From positions 1 to 18,819 of the forward strand of contig UQSC01000026.1 of assembly GCA_900543615.1 (NCBI GenBank): DNA of 18,819 nucleotides, in the 5' to 3' direction. Within the stretch, counting starts at the first letter, position 1, and each line of letters begins with the position of its first letter. This DNA comes from an uncultured Collinsella sp. GTDB lineage: Bacteria; Actinomycetota; Coriobacteriia; Coriobacteriales; Coriobacteriaceae. Below the pieces are notes generated by a model. That model made no database searches, was not told where the DNA came from, and saw only the letters and a list, made by a program, of their open reading frames with translations. Of this stretch, positions 6,827 to 14,793 are shown one piece after another. Position numbers and translations under genes: made by a program.

Positions 6827-8911
6827 ATGGATACTACCGATAGCGCCTATGGCGACAAACTCATCCGTCTCGATACGTTCGATACCGCCGTGGCGGTCGA
6901 CCCCAGCGCCGAGGACGACGCCAAACGTCGGTTTATGACGCTTATTCTCCAGACGGCCCACCGCAACAACGGCAACATCGGACACGTGCTGCGCGCGACC
7001 AACACGAGCGGCGAGGTCTTTGCCGTCAAGCTACTCAAGGACAACGCTATCCTTTCCGGCCAAGCCCCCGACCGCTCCGCCGAGCAATCGACCGCGCACC
7101 TGGCCAACACCGCTGCGCTGTTCGAGGAGTACCGTCATCTGTTTACCGTCTCGCACCTGCGCGGATTTCCGCGCGTCTATGGCTACGGCTCGTGTGAGGA
7201 TGACCCGCTCATCCTCATGGAGTGGGTCGAGGGCATCTCGCTCAAGCAGGCGCTGCCCCTGCTTCCGCACGACGCCTCGGGCGGGCTGACCACCCAGATG
7301 GTCGCCGCCGTCGGAAATGCCGTGCTTCGTGCGCTCTTGATGACCCAAGGCCTCGTGAATCCGGTCATCCATCGCGACCTGTCGCCTGCCAATATCATGT
7401 TCCGCACCACCAGCCGAACGCTCGAGCAGCAGATTGCCGATTGCTCCTTTGACCCCTGCCTCATCGACATGGGCTCCGCGACCATGGCTCTCGGCGACGA
7501 CACGATCACCCGGCGCGCCGACATCTGGCGCTTTGCCACGCCCGCATACGCCGCGCCCGAGATGCTCACGCAGGATATCGAAGGCATCGCGGCCCTTCGC
7601 CGTTCGCCGGCAATCGATGTCTACGCGCTTTCGAGCATTCTGTACCAGCTCTACAGCGGTCGCAAACCGTTCGATGTCGAGTCGACGGGTGCCGCGGCAA
7701 CCGGCTCGTTCTACCTCATAAAGACCAAGACCAAGCCGGCGCCGCTCGAGCCGCGCTGCAAGGACGATGAAGCGCTCGTCCAGATCATCATGAAAGGCAT
7801 CTCAGTCGAGCAGTGCGATCGTCCCACCGAGCAGCAGATGCTCGAGGTGCTCTCGGCATACCTCACCGATGCCGAATCCGAGGGCCGCGAAGGCGCAGGA
7901 GACGAGGCCGCGATTGATATCGATTCTGGCACGCACCTTAAGGTCGACGTCGCCGGCGAGCGCGCGCGAGAGATCCTGGAGCAGGCCCGGCACGATGCCA
8001 TGACCCGCCGCCGCTTTATTATCGGTGGCGTTGTCGCAGACGTTGCGGGGCTTGGCGTTATCGGGGCGGCAACCCATGGCTTTGGCATCCCCGACTACCT
8101 GGACGGCATCCGCGGTACGCTTGACGACTACGCCTGGGATCAGCTGCAGGAGATTTCGCTCAAGATTAAGGCCGCCGAGACCCGTAGCGAGGCACGCGAG
8201 ATTGCCAAGCGCTATCATCTGCTCGATGACAACGGGCATATCCCCTATCCATGCACTAAGCGCGTGAAGCTCACCAATGGGCTGCACGTCGGCGCGCAGC
8301 TCGTGGGCATCCGCCACGACGAGCTTCTAGACGGTACGGGCAAGGCCGGGCTGACGTTTATGTTCGACGCGGGTATTGCCGAGCGCAACGCTGCGGCTGA
8401 ACCGCCGAGCGCCGGCTGGGCAGATTGCGAGCTGCGGGAATGGCTCGACGGCGACGGCCTTAAGCTGCTGCCCAACGAGTTGCGCGCACTCATCAAATCT
8501 GTCAAAAAGATCTCGAATAACGTTGGCGCCGCCAGGAGCGCATCGTGTCTGAGCGAGCTGCCCGCGACCCTTTGGCTGCCCGCCATGGTCGAGCTGTGCG
8601 GAGTGCAGCCGCCCGAGTCGTTTGCCGAGGGCTTTCAGTACCTGGCAGACATCTACAACGGCGAGGGCAAGGAGTATCAGCTCTTCCGCGAGCTCAAGGT
8701 GAGCCCGTATTCCACGAACGAGACGATGGTCCGCCAGTGGAAGGGCAAGGACACCTGCTGGTGGGAGCGCACGGTGAGCCCCGACTCATCGGAGACCGAA
8801 GGCACGCTCTACATAAACCGTGTGGGCCACGACGGCGACGCCTTTACGTACGCAACGCCTGCGGACAAGCCAAACAAACGAACCTGTGTGATCCCCGGAT
8901 TCTGTATCTAG
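6827..8911 (+). CDS. membrane Ser/Thr protein kinase with C-terminal DUF6273-like domain
   Basis: 694-residue kinase. The N-terminal catalytic domain (about 40-335) has the nucleotide lysine K68 (FAVKLLK), catalytic loop HRDLSPANI (H182-R183-D184), metal-binding D214 in IDMGSA (the usual DFG is DMG) and APE at 243-245. An acidic, variable linker follows, then TRRRFIIGG (393-401) leading into a single hydrophobic segment to about 418. Residues about 470-694 resemble the DUF6273 domain (GLTFMFDAG, WADCELREWLDGDGLKLLP, LWLPAMVELCG, ending VIPGFCI), known from Collinsella-type surface proteins. The expected topology is kinase inside and DUF6273 outside, i.e. a receptor-like sensor kinase. ATG 6827 follows AAAGGA by 5 nt; an in-frame ATG at 6758 has no ribosome site. 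It probably works with the FHA protein just upstream. The ligand is unknown. Confidence 0.9.
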   Translation: MDTTDSAYGDKLIRLDTFDTAVAVDPSAEDDAKRRFMTLILQTAHRNNGNIGHVLRATNTSGEVFAVKLLKDNAILSGQAPDRSAEQSTAHLANTAALFEEYRHLFTVSHLRGFPRVYGYGSCEDDPLILMEWVEGISLKQALPLLPHDASGGLTTQMVAAVGNAVLRALLMTQGLVNPVIHRDLSPANIMFRTTSRTLEQQIADCSFDPCLIDMGSATMALGDDTITRRADIWRFATPAYAAPEMLTQDIEGIAALRRSPAIDVYALSSILYQLYSGRKPFDVESTGAAATGSFYLIKTKTKPAPLEPRCKDDEALVQIIMKGISVEQCDRPTEQQMLEVLSAYLTDAESEGREGAGDEAAIDIDSGTHLKVDVAGERAREILEQARHDAMTRRRFIIGGVVADVAGLGVIGAATHGFGIPDYLDGIRGTLDDYAWDQLQEISLKIKAAETRSEAREIAKRYHLLDDNGHIPYPCTKRVKLTNGLHVGAQLVGIRHDELLDGTGKAGLTFMFDAGIAERNAAAEPPSAGWADCELREWLDGDGLKLLPNELRALIKSVKKISNNVGAARSASCLSELPATLWLPAMVELCGVQPPESFAEGFQYLADIYNGEGKEYQLFRELKVSPYSTNETMVRQWKGKDTCWWERTVSPDSSETEGTLYINRVGHDGDAFTYATPADKPNKRTCVIPGFCI

Positions 8912-8953
8912 AGAGCGGGCGTCTTGCCGTGACGGGACCCCTCCCCGGCAATT

Positions 8954-9251
8954 GTCTTGATCTGTAACACTAGCTCGGCAGATACGGGTCTAGATGTTAC
9001 AGAACGAGACAAACCCCAACCCCGCGAGACAACATCTCAATCTGTAACAACTAGGACCCAATTATCGGTCTTACTGTTACAGATCGAGATGTTCGGGTTG
9101 CCCTCTAATGGTTTGTCTCGATCTGTAACATCTAGCAGGCAAAACGGTCCCCAGATGTTACAGATTGAGACGTTAGTTTTCGGCTGAAATGTTTGTCTAA
9201 ATCTGTAACAGTTATGGTTCAAAAACCGGTCCAGACGTTACAGATTGAGAT
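8954..9251. repeat. 57-bp palindrome array B (4 units)
   Basis: Units: 8954-9010, 9034-9090, 9115-9171 and 9195-9251, each 16+25+16 nt, separated by 23, 24 and 23 nt (period 80-81 bp). Centres include CTAG...CTAG in B1, AGGACC...GGTCTT in B2 and GGTT...AACC in B4. In B2 the outer pair is A-T instead of G-C, a compensatory change. A decayed half-arm, CTCATCTGTAATGA, appears at about 9288-9301. The array lies between the kinase stop (8911) and the copper operon promoter (9325). Function unknown. Confidence 0.93.
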
Positions 9252-9324
9252 GTTTGGCAAAGACGGCCGCCGATTGAGCAGCCACCCTCATCTGTAATGA
9301 AAAGTCATACATTCCAACTATTAC

Positions 9325-9355
9325 TAGACACCCCCAGGGGGTATGGGTGTATAGT
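9325..9355 (+). promoter_or_regulatory. copper operon promoter with CsoR-type operator
   Basis: TAGACA (9325-9330) and TATAGT (9350-9355) are 19 nt apart. Between them is the G/C palindrome CCCCCAGGGGG (9331-9341) followed by TATGGGTG, like the C-tract/G-tract operators of CsoR repressors. Since csoR is the last gene of the operon, copper-relieved autorepression is the likely control. The long spacer also resembles metal-regulated promoters of the MerR type, but no MerR gene is present. Confidence 0.7.
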
Positions 9356-9402
9356 ATCGGCAGGTTAACAATTCCAACACCGAACTACAGAAAGGAGAAG
9401 CC

Positions 9403-11742
9403 ATGGCTCAAGATAAGTTCGACGTGGGCGGTATGACGTGCGCCGCGTGCCAAGCGCATGTGGATCGCGCCGTGAGCAAACTCGACGGCGTCCAAAGCGT
9501 CGCGGTCAACCTGCTCGCCGGTTCCATGATGGTCGACTATGACCCCGCGCAAGTCACCCCCGACGATATCTGCACCGCTGTCGATCGCGCGGGCTACTCG
9601 GCCTCGCCCATCAGCACGGGCACCGACGCTGTCCAAAGCGGCAGCTCGCAGACCAGGTCTGGCGCAGCCCATATGGAGTCGCCGACCAAAAAGCTGGAGG
9701 CCGCCGCCTCCGCCATGCGCACCCGCCTCATCATCTCGATCATCTTCCTCATCCCGCTGTTCTACATAGGCATGGGGCACATGCTTGGCTGGCCGCTGCC
9801 CGGTGTCTTCACCGACCATACCCACAGCATGACGCTCGCGCTCACCGAGCTCGTCCTGCTCATCCCCATCGTCTACGTCAACGACGCGTACTTTATCAAC
9901 GGGTTTAAATCGCTCGCGCACGGCGCGCCCACCATGGACGCCCTCATCGCCGTCGGCGCCACCGCGTCCATTGCCTGGTCACTCTACGCCATGTTTATCA
10001 TGGCCGACCAGCTGGCCGCGGGCCAGGTCCACGAGGCCATGATGACGGGCATGGACAACCTGTATTTTGAGAGTGCGGGCACGATCCTGTCGCTCGTCAC
10101 CGTGGGCAAATACCTCGAGACACGCAGCAAATCCAAGACCGGCGGCGCCATCGAGGCGCTCATTGACCTGGCGCCCAAGACCGCGACCGTCGTGGCCGAG
10201 GACGGTACCGAGACCACCGTCGACGTCGATGCCATTCTGCCCGGTCAGGTGCTGCGTGTGCGCCCCGGCGAGTCCATCCCCGTCGACGGCGTGGTGCTCG
10301 AGGGCAGCTCGGCCGTGGACGAAAGTGCGCTGACCGGCGAGTCCATCCCCGTGGAAAAGACCGCCGGCGACACTGTCAACGCGGCCACGGTCAACCGCAA
10401 GGGCTCGTTTACCTTCCGCGCCACGCGTGTGGGCGCCGACACGTCGCTCGCCAAGATTATCCAGCTCGTCGAGGACGCCAACGCCACCAAGGCGCCCATC
10501 GCCCGCATGGCCGACAAGGTCGCCGGCGTGTTCGTGCCCGTGGTGTTTGTAATCTCTGCCATAACTTTTGTGGCGTGGATGGCGCTGACCGGAAGCATCA
10601 AGGAAGCGCTTACCTCCGCCGTCGCCGTGCTGGTGATCAGCTGCCCGTGCGCGCTGGGCCTGGCCACGCCCGTCGCCATTATGGTCGGCACCGGCAAGGG
10701 CGCCGAGATGGGCATTCTGTTTAAGAGCGCCGAGGCGTTGGAGAACCTGCGCAGCGTGGGCACCGTGGTGCTCGACAAGACGGGCACCGTCACCCGCGGC
10801 AAGCCTGCCGTGACTGATATCGTGGTAGCCACGCGCGCTGACGGCTCGCCCGCCATGAGCGAAAAGGCGCTGCTCAAGCTGGCCGCCGCGTTGGAGCGCT
10901 CAAGCGAGCACCCGCTGGCCGAGGCGATTATGGCCGAGTGCGAGACGCGCGGGATCGTCGCGCGCATGGTCGAGGACTTTGCCGCCGTGCCCGGACGAGG
11001 CGTTACGGCGCGCGAAGGGCAAAACGCCATTGCCGCTGGTAACGTGCGCCTGATGAACGAGCTGGGCGTTACCGTGCCCGTGGGTCTTGCCGAGCAATTT
11101 GCCGCCGAAGGCAAGACGCCGCTGTTCTTTGCCAAGAACAGCGAGCTTGCCGGCACCATCGCCGCGGCTGACGAGGTCAAGGAGACGAGCGCCGAGGCCA
11201 TCGCCGCGCTCCGCAAGCTCGGCATCGACGTGCGCATGCTCACCGGCGACAACCGCGTGACGGCCGAGGCCATCGCCCGCCGCGTGGGGCTGAGCAGCGA
11301 ACAGGTCATCGCCGACGTCCTCCCCGCCGACAAGGAACGCCATGTGCGCGAACTGCAGGACGCGGACGGCAAGGTCGCCATGGTGGGCGACGGCATCAAC
11401 GACTCCCCCGCCCTGGCGCGCGCCGACGTAGGCCTTGCTATCGGCACCGGCGCCGACATCGCCAAGGAGGGCGCCGACGTGGTACTCATGCGCAGCGACC
11501 TCATGGACGTCGCCCGCGCCATCGAGCTGTCGCGCGCCACAATTCGCAACATCAAGCAGGACCTGTTCTGGGCGCTGTTCTACAACGGCATCGGCATTCC
11601 GCTGGCGGCGGGCGTGTTCTTCCCCCTCACCGGTTGGCAACTCTCGCCGATGTTTGGCGCCGCGGCCATGAGCCTGTCGAGTGTCTGCGTCGTAAGCAAT
11701 GCACTGCGCTTAAAATCCTTTAAGCCAAAAGTGGCAAAATAA
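9403..11742 (+). CDS. copA: Cu(I)-exporting P1B-type ATPase
   Basis: Membrane pump that exports cuprous ions using ATP, 779 residues. An N-terminal metal-binding HMA domain has GMTCAAC with C13 and C16. Membrane helices carry the ion-site motif CPC at 414-416, and the late motifs YN (FYNGIGIPL) and MSLSS that mark Cu(I) specificity. The actuator TGES and phosphorylation site DKTGT (D458) are present, as are the SEHPL nucleotide-domain histidine (H503) and GDGINDSPAL (662-671). Length and order are standard for CopA with one HMA domain. The ATG follows AAAGGAG by 5 nt. It is first in an operon with copZ and csoR and lies behind a CsoR-type operator. Confidence 0.97.
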   Translation: MAQDKFDVGGMTCAACQAHVDRAVSKLDGVQSVAVNLLAGSMMVDYDPAQVTPDDICTAVDRAGYSASPISTGTDAVQSGSSQTRSGAAHMESPTKKLEAAASAMRTRLIISIIFLIPLFYIGMGHMLGWPLPGVFTDHTHSMTLALTELVLLIPIVYVNDAYFINGFKSLAHGAPTMDALIAVGATASIAWSLYAMFIMADQLAAGQVHEAMMTGMDNLYFESAGTILSLVTVGKYLETRSKSKTGGAIEALIDLAPKTATVVAEDGTETTVDVDAILPGQVLRVRPGESIPVDGVVLEGSSAVDESALTGESIPVEKTAGDTVNAATVNRKGSFTFRATRVGADTSLAKIIQLVEDANATKAPIARMADKVAGVFVPVVFVISAITFVAWMALTGSIKEALTSAVAVLVISCPCALGLATPVAIMVGTGKGAEMGILFKSAEALENLRSVGTVVLDKTGTVTRGKPAVTDIVVATRADGSPAMSEKALLKLAAALERSSEHPLAEAIMAECETRGIVARMVEDFAAVPGRGVTAREGQNAIAAGNVRLMNELGVTVPVGLAEQFAAEGKTPLFFAKNSELAGTIAAADEVKETSAEAIAALRKLGIDVRMLTGDNRVTAEAIARRVGLSSEQVIADVLPADKERHVRELQDADGKVAMVGDGINDSPALARADVGLAIGTGADIAKEGADVVLMRSDLMDVARAIELSRATIRNIKQDLFWALFYNGIGIPLAAGVFFPLTGWQLSPMFGAAAMSLSSVCVVSNALRLKSFKPKVAK

Positions 11743-11768
11743 GCTCACCATTAAGTCCATTTAGAACG

Positions 11769-11867
11769 GGTTTTCCAGGTGCCCGAGATTGACCTGAAAG
11801 AGGAGCGACGCGCACTTTGGTACGCGAGCGACGGCTTGAAGGTCAAGGTCGGGTGCCTGGGAAAGCC
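11769..11867. repeat. long imperfect inverted repeat between copA and copZ
   Basis: The left arm 11769-11795 (contains TTCCAGGTGCCCGA and TGACCT) and right arm 11840-11867 (contains AGGTCA and TCGGGTGCCTGG) pair over about 27 positions with a few mismatches, closing a 44-nt loop. No T-tract follows, so it does not look like a plain terminator. It fills most of the 147-nt copA-copZ gap and ends 22 nt before the copZ ATG. Confidence 0.65.
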
Positions 11868-11889
11868 GACACAACAGGGAGGAATACCC

Positions 11890-12111
11890 ATGCGATACAT
11901 AATCAAGACTTCCGGCCTTATGTGCGGCCACTGCGACGCTACTGTCGAGACGGCACTGCTCAACGTTGCCGGCGTGACCGACGCCGACGCCGATCACGAG
12001 ACCCAGACCGTCCAGGTGGAGTGTGCCGACACCGTGACCGCCGAGCAGCTCGCCGCCGCTGTCGAGGCCGCGGGCGAGAAGTTTCATGCCCTGTCCGTAA
12101 CCGCCGCGTAG
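11890..12111 (+). CDS. copZ: copper chaperone
   Basis: Small cytoplasmic HMA-domain protein of 73 residues that binds Cu(I) and can hand it to CopA and CsoR. The metal site is GLMCGHC with C12 and C15, followed by the usual ferredoxin-like pattern (VETALLNVAGVTDADADHETQTVQVEC, in parts). ATG 11890 is chosen because GGGAGG sits 7 nt upstream and family similarity starts there; an in-frame upstream ATG at 11779 would start inside the large inverted repeat. Middle gene of the copper operon. Confidence 0.93.
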   Translation: MRYIIKTSGLMCGHCDATVETALLNVAGVTDADADHETQTVQVECADTVTAEQLAAAVEAAGEKFHALSVTAA

Positions 12112-12137
12112 CAGACGCTGTCTACTCAATCCCCAGA

Positions 12138-12204
12138 AGTTGCGGTGAAATACGGACTGTTGTGCCGCCCTAGGCCTTTAAACGGTCCGTATTTCACCGC
12201 AACT
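12138..12204. repeat. 24-bp inverted repeat between copZ and csoR
   Basis: The arms 12138-12161 (AGTTGCGGTGAAATACGGAC, then TGTT) and 12181-12204 match at 23 of 24 positions around a 19-nt centre with CCTAGG. It begins 26 nt after the copZ stop and ends 42 nt before the csoR ATG. Its sequence is unrelated to the 57-bp family, but its overall form (long arms, about 20-nt centre) is similar. It may be a mobile palindromic element inserted in the operon; there is no T-run. Confidence 0.75.
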
Positions 12205-12246
12205 GACAGGGATATCCGAAAGATCGACCAGAAACGAGGACCCGCC

Positions 12247-12519
12247 ATGATGGCAGACCATAAATCGGTGACCCGCATGCTCAAGACGGCACGCGGCCAG
12301 ATCGACGGCATCTTGCGGATGGTCGATGAGGACCGCTACTGCGTCGATATTTCCACGCAGCTCATGGCAACGCAGGCGCTCATTGCGCGCATCAACGCCG
12401 ACGTGCTCAAGGCGCATATCGAGGGCTGCGTGACTTCGGCAATCGAATCGGGCGACGAGGACCTCAAAGCCGCCAAGCTCGCCGAGATCGAACGCGTCGT
12501 CGACAAGCTCTCCAAGTAA
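12247..12519 (+). CDS. csoR: copper-sensing transcriptional repressor, CsoR family
   Basis: A 90-residue all-helical DNA-binding repressor that releases its operator when it binds Cu(I). The ligand triad C32 (RYCVDI), H57 and C61 (HIEGC) matches the C-H-C set of copper CsoR rather than RcnR or formaldehyde FrmR types. The family motif RGQIDGILRMV is at 16-26. Tandem ATGs at 12247 and 12250 follow GAGGA; the first is used here. It closes the copA-copZ-csoR operon and probably controls the palindrome at 9331-9341. GGGGACAGG-type repeats begin 11 nt after its stop codon. Confidence 0.95.
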   Translation: MMADHKSVTRMLKTARGQIDGILRMVDEDRYCVDISTQLMATQALIARINADVLKAHIEGCVTSAIESGDEDLKAAKLAEIERVVDKLSK

Positions 12520-12529
12520 TTGGGGCATT

Positions 12530-12610
12530 GGGGACAGACTTCTTTGCACCGTCTTGGTATTCCGAGGACAGGTATGTTTGCACCACATTGGTGCAGATTA
12601 ACCTGTCCCC
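12530..12610. repeat. GGGGACAGG/GGTGCAGATTAACC repeat, copy 2 (two left arms, one right arm)
   Basis: Left-arm copies at 12530-12550 (GGGGACAGACTTCTTTGCACC minus its last base) and 12564-12584 (GAGGACAGG...TTTGCACC) precede one right arm at 12590-12610 (GGTGCAGATTAACC...CCCC). The second left arm and the right arm form a palindrome with a 5-nt loop, as in copy 1 at 1405-1451. It lies directly behind csoR. Confidence 0.65.
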
Positions 12611-12665
12611 CTTGCTCTAAATCGGGTATAAAGGCGTGCAGCATATCGAACGAAAGGCAATTTGC

Positions 12666-13139
12666 ATGAATGACTTTATGAAGGGTCGCAATGGTGCCGA
12701 TGAACTCACCATCGTGATGGGTTTTGCCGGCATCGTCATCGCGATGATCGGATCGATAGCCCGCATCCAGTGGCTCAGCTGGATTGCCATCGCCGTAATC
12801 GTGATTGGCGTGCTGCGCGGCCTGTCCAAAAATATCGACGCACGTCGCAAGGAGAACGAGGCCTTTGTCGCCGCGACTGCAAACGTACCCGGCTTGGGCA
12901 AGTTTGTAGCTAGCTTGGGCGGCGGAGCTGCAGCGGCCAGCACCTCACGCGCAGCCGGCACCAGCAAGGAGGACTTTGAGCGTGCCAAACGCACGGCTAA
13001 GAAGATGTGGAAGGGCCGCAAGACCACGGCATACCTCAAGTGCCCCAACTGTGGCCAGATGCTCTCCGTCCCCAAGGGCAAAGGCAAGATCCGCGTCACC
13101 TGCCCCAAGTGCCACGCCAAGATGGAAACCCGCTCCTAG
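12666..13139 (+). CDS. small membrane protein with C-terminal zinc ribbon
   Basis: 157 residues, no recognised function. Two hydrophobic helices (about 13-33 and 37-52) are followed by an Ala/Ser/Lys-rich linker and a zinc ribbon with C126-x2-C129 and C146-x2-C149 (CPNC, CPKC). Such zinc ribbons usually stabilise a small beta fold and can mediate protein or nucleic-acid contacts. ATG 12666 is preferred to the GTG at 12636 because AAGG is 8 nt upstream and the tidy membrane segment follows, though the ribosome site is weak. A TATAAA at 12627 may be its -10. It reads toward the amidohydrolase and is followed by a bidirectional terminator. Its nearness to the copper operon gives no firm functional link. 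Confidence 0.8.
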   Translation: MNDFMKGRNGADELTIVMGFAGIVIAMIGSIARIQWLSWIAIAVIVIGVLRGLSKNIDARRKENEAFVAATANVPGLGKFVASLGGGAAAASTSRAAGTSKEDFERAKRTAKKMWKGRKTTAYLKCPNCGQMLSVPKGKGKIRVTCPKCHAKMETRS

Positions 13140-13150
13140 CGCCCGCACGC

Positions 13151-13179
13151 GGGACAAATTAATCAGGTTTGTTTGTCCC
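13151..13179 (+). other. small hairpin after the zinc-ribbon gene
   Basis: GGGACAAA (13151-13158) and TTTGTCCC (13172-13179) form an 8-bp stem 11 nt after the stop codon. It has no T-run, and the strong terminator follows 23 nt later. Confidence 0.4.
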
Positions 13180-13202
13180 AAATCTTAAGTATTTGTTCGA
13201 TA

Positions 13203-13239
13203 AAAAAGCCGAGGCCTCGTGTTGAGACCTCGGCTTTTT
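13203..13239. terminator. bidirectional intrinsic terminator
   Basis: AAAAAGCCGAGG (13203-13214) pairs with CCTCGGCTTTTT (13228-13239). T-runs occur on the 3' side on both strands, serving the convergent zinc-ribbon gene (plus) and amidohydrolase gene (minus). Confidence 0.93.
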
Positions 13240-13272
13240 GTATGCGGCAACGGAGCTGTCCCTTTGTCACAT

Positions 13273-14643
13273 CTACGCCACGCCGTCGCGGGCGAGCTCC
13301 TCGGCCAACGCCTCGGCCGGCATGGCCATAATCGCGTCGAGCTCGTTATCAACCTCGGGAATGCGCTTCACCTTGAGCTTGCGTACCAGATCGCCGCGAC
13401 ACATCACGTGCATCGGCTCACGCAGAGCGCACAGGTCATCGAGCGGGTTCTCGCGCGTCACCAGGATATCGGCGGCCTTGCCGCACTCGATTGTGCCGGT
13501 CTCGCCGCCCAGCCCCAGCAGCTCGGCGTTGACTTGCGTAGCCGTATGCAGCGCGAAGGCGTTGCTCACGCCGACATACTTGGCAAAATAGGCCACCTCA
13601 CGCCACATGTCGTACTGCGTCACGAACGGGCAGCTCGAGTCCGTGCCCAGGCCCACCTTAACGCCAGCTTCCAGTGCGGCACGGGCGCTCTCGATAATGC
13701 CCGAGCACACGATATCGCCGTTCTTCTTTTGCGTATCGGTCGAATGGGTCTTTTTCGGGTCGAGCAATACAAACGGCAGCGCCGGGCTGATAGTGCAGGT
13801 AACACTGGGCGCACGCCCCTCGAGTTGCGTGCCCGCGGCGCCACGGTACAGCTCCAGAATCTCGGGCGTCAACGGAGCGCCGTGCTCAATCGTGTCAACG
13901 CCGGCCTCAAGCGCGGCCTTCACGCCCTCGGTACTCTCGACATGGGCCATAACCGGCAGACTCACCTCGTGCGCAGCCTTGCACGCCGCCGCGGCAACCT
14001 CGACCGGCATGCGCAGCACGCCCGGCTCGCCCACCTCGGTAGCGTCGAACACGCCGCCCGTCACAAACAGCTTAATGACGTCGGCACCACGCGCATACAG
14101 GTCGCGCACCTGTTCGGCTGCCTCGGCGGGACTGTTGGCCACCTGGGCGAACAGTCCCGCACCATGGCCGCCCGGCACCGTGACGCCCGTTCCCGGCGCC
14201 ACCAGGCGAGGACCTTGATACTTGCCGGCATCGATAGCATCGCGCACGGCCAGATCGGCAAACAGCGGATCGCCCGCGCCGCGCACCGTGGTCACGCCAC
14301 TTGCCAGTTGTTGTTGGGCGCTGCCCTTAAGAATATGGCGCACGATGGCGCGCCCCACGGGATTATCGAGCTTCTTCATCAGCGCGCCCGCATCGCCCGC
14401 CGAAACCGGCTTGCCCGAACCGCACAGATGCACATGCATATTGATGAGGCCTGGCATGAGATACGCCCCTGCCAGATCGATGACCTCGGCACCTGCAGGC
14501 GCCTGAGCCACAGCACTCGGCCCCATCCACGTGATGACACCGCGCTCAACGACCACGGCCATGTCGGGCTGCGGCTCCATATGTTCCGAACCATCCAAGA
14601 CGGTCGCATTGATAAACAACGTGGAACGATCGGCAGACGCCAT
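13273..14643 (-). CDS. amidohydrolase family protein (imidazolonepropionase-like / Xaa-Pro dipeptidase-like)
   Basis: Metal-dependent hydrolase of 456 residues with the TIM-barrel amidohydrolase signature set: H70-x-H72 (NMHVHL), probable carbamylated K191 (VIKLFVTGG), H234 (MAHVE), H254 (TIEHG) and D335 (GLGTDSS). This is the full set for a binuclear metal site. The small N-terminal strand domain (TLFINATVLDG) and C-terminal IECGKAADILV are typical. No signal peptide is seen, so it is cytoplasmic. The family covers cyclic-amide and peptide substrates, and the substrate here cannot be assigned. ATG 14643 has GGAGG 8 nt upstream; longer reading into 14868 would translate through the palindromic repeats and is rejected. 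The gap 14644-14793 shows TAATAAT at about 14695-14689 as a weak -10. Confidence 0.92.
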   Translation of the reverse strand: MASADRSTLFINATVLDGSEHMEPQPDMAVVVERGVITWMGPSAVAQAPAGAEVIDLAGAYLMPGLINMHVHLCGSGKPVSAGDAGALMKKLDNPVGRAIVRHILKGSAQQQLASGVTTVRGAGDPLFADLAVRDAIDAGKYQGPRLVAPGTGVTVPGGHGAGLFAQVANSPAEAAEQVRDLYARGADVIKLFVTGGVFDATEVGEPGVLRMPVEVAAAACKAAHEVSLPVMAHVESTEGVKAALEAGVDTIEHGAPLTPEILELYRGAAGTQLEGRAPSVTCTISPALPFVLLDPKKTHSTDTQKKNGDIVCSGIIESARAALEAGVKVGLGTDSSCPFVTQYDMWREVAYFAKYVGVSNAFALHTATQVNAELLGLGGETGTIECGKAADILVTRENPLDDLCALREPMHVMCRGDLVRKLKVKRIPEVDNELDAIMAMPAEALAEELARDGVA

Positions 14644-14793
14644 ATCGAGCTCCTCCCTCACGATTAACATGAACATTTGTCCATTATTACCTAGTCCCGC
14701 TGGATTGCTGCAGACGCATCGGCTAACGGAGGGAAGAGGGGATGTGGGGGGACGGAATACGTTGCAGTCCCACCCCAGCGACACCAGGGAAAT

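Noticed and set aside
8954..9251. Reading array B as a CRISPR array
   Set aside because: The conserved sequences are inverted rather than direct repeats, the variable centres are self-complementary, there are only 2-4 units per site at four sites, and no cas gene is present.
10245..11555. Long minus-strand frame opposite copA
   Set aside because: Ser/Ala/Met-rich shadow of CopA codons; no ribosome site or domain.
13219..14667. A 482-residue plus-strand open frame opposite the amidohydrolase
   Set aside because: Antisense shadow of a gene with a complete catalytic residue set; it also reads through the bidirectional terminator at 13203-13239.
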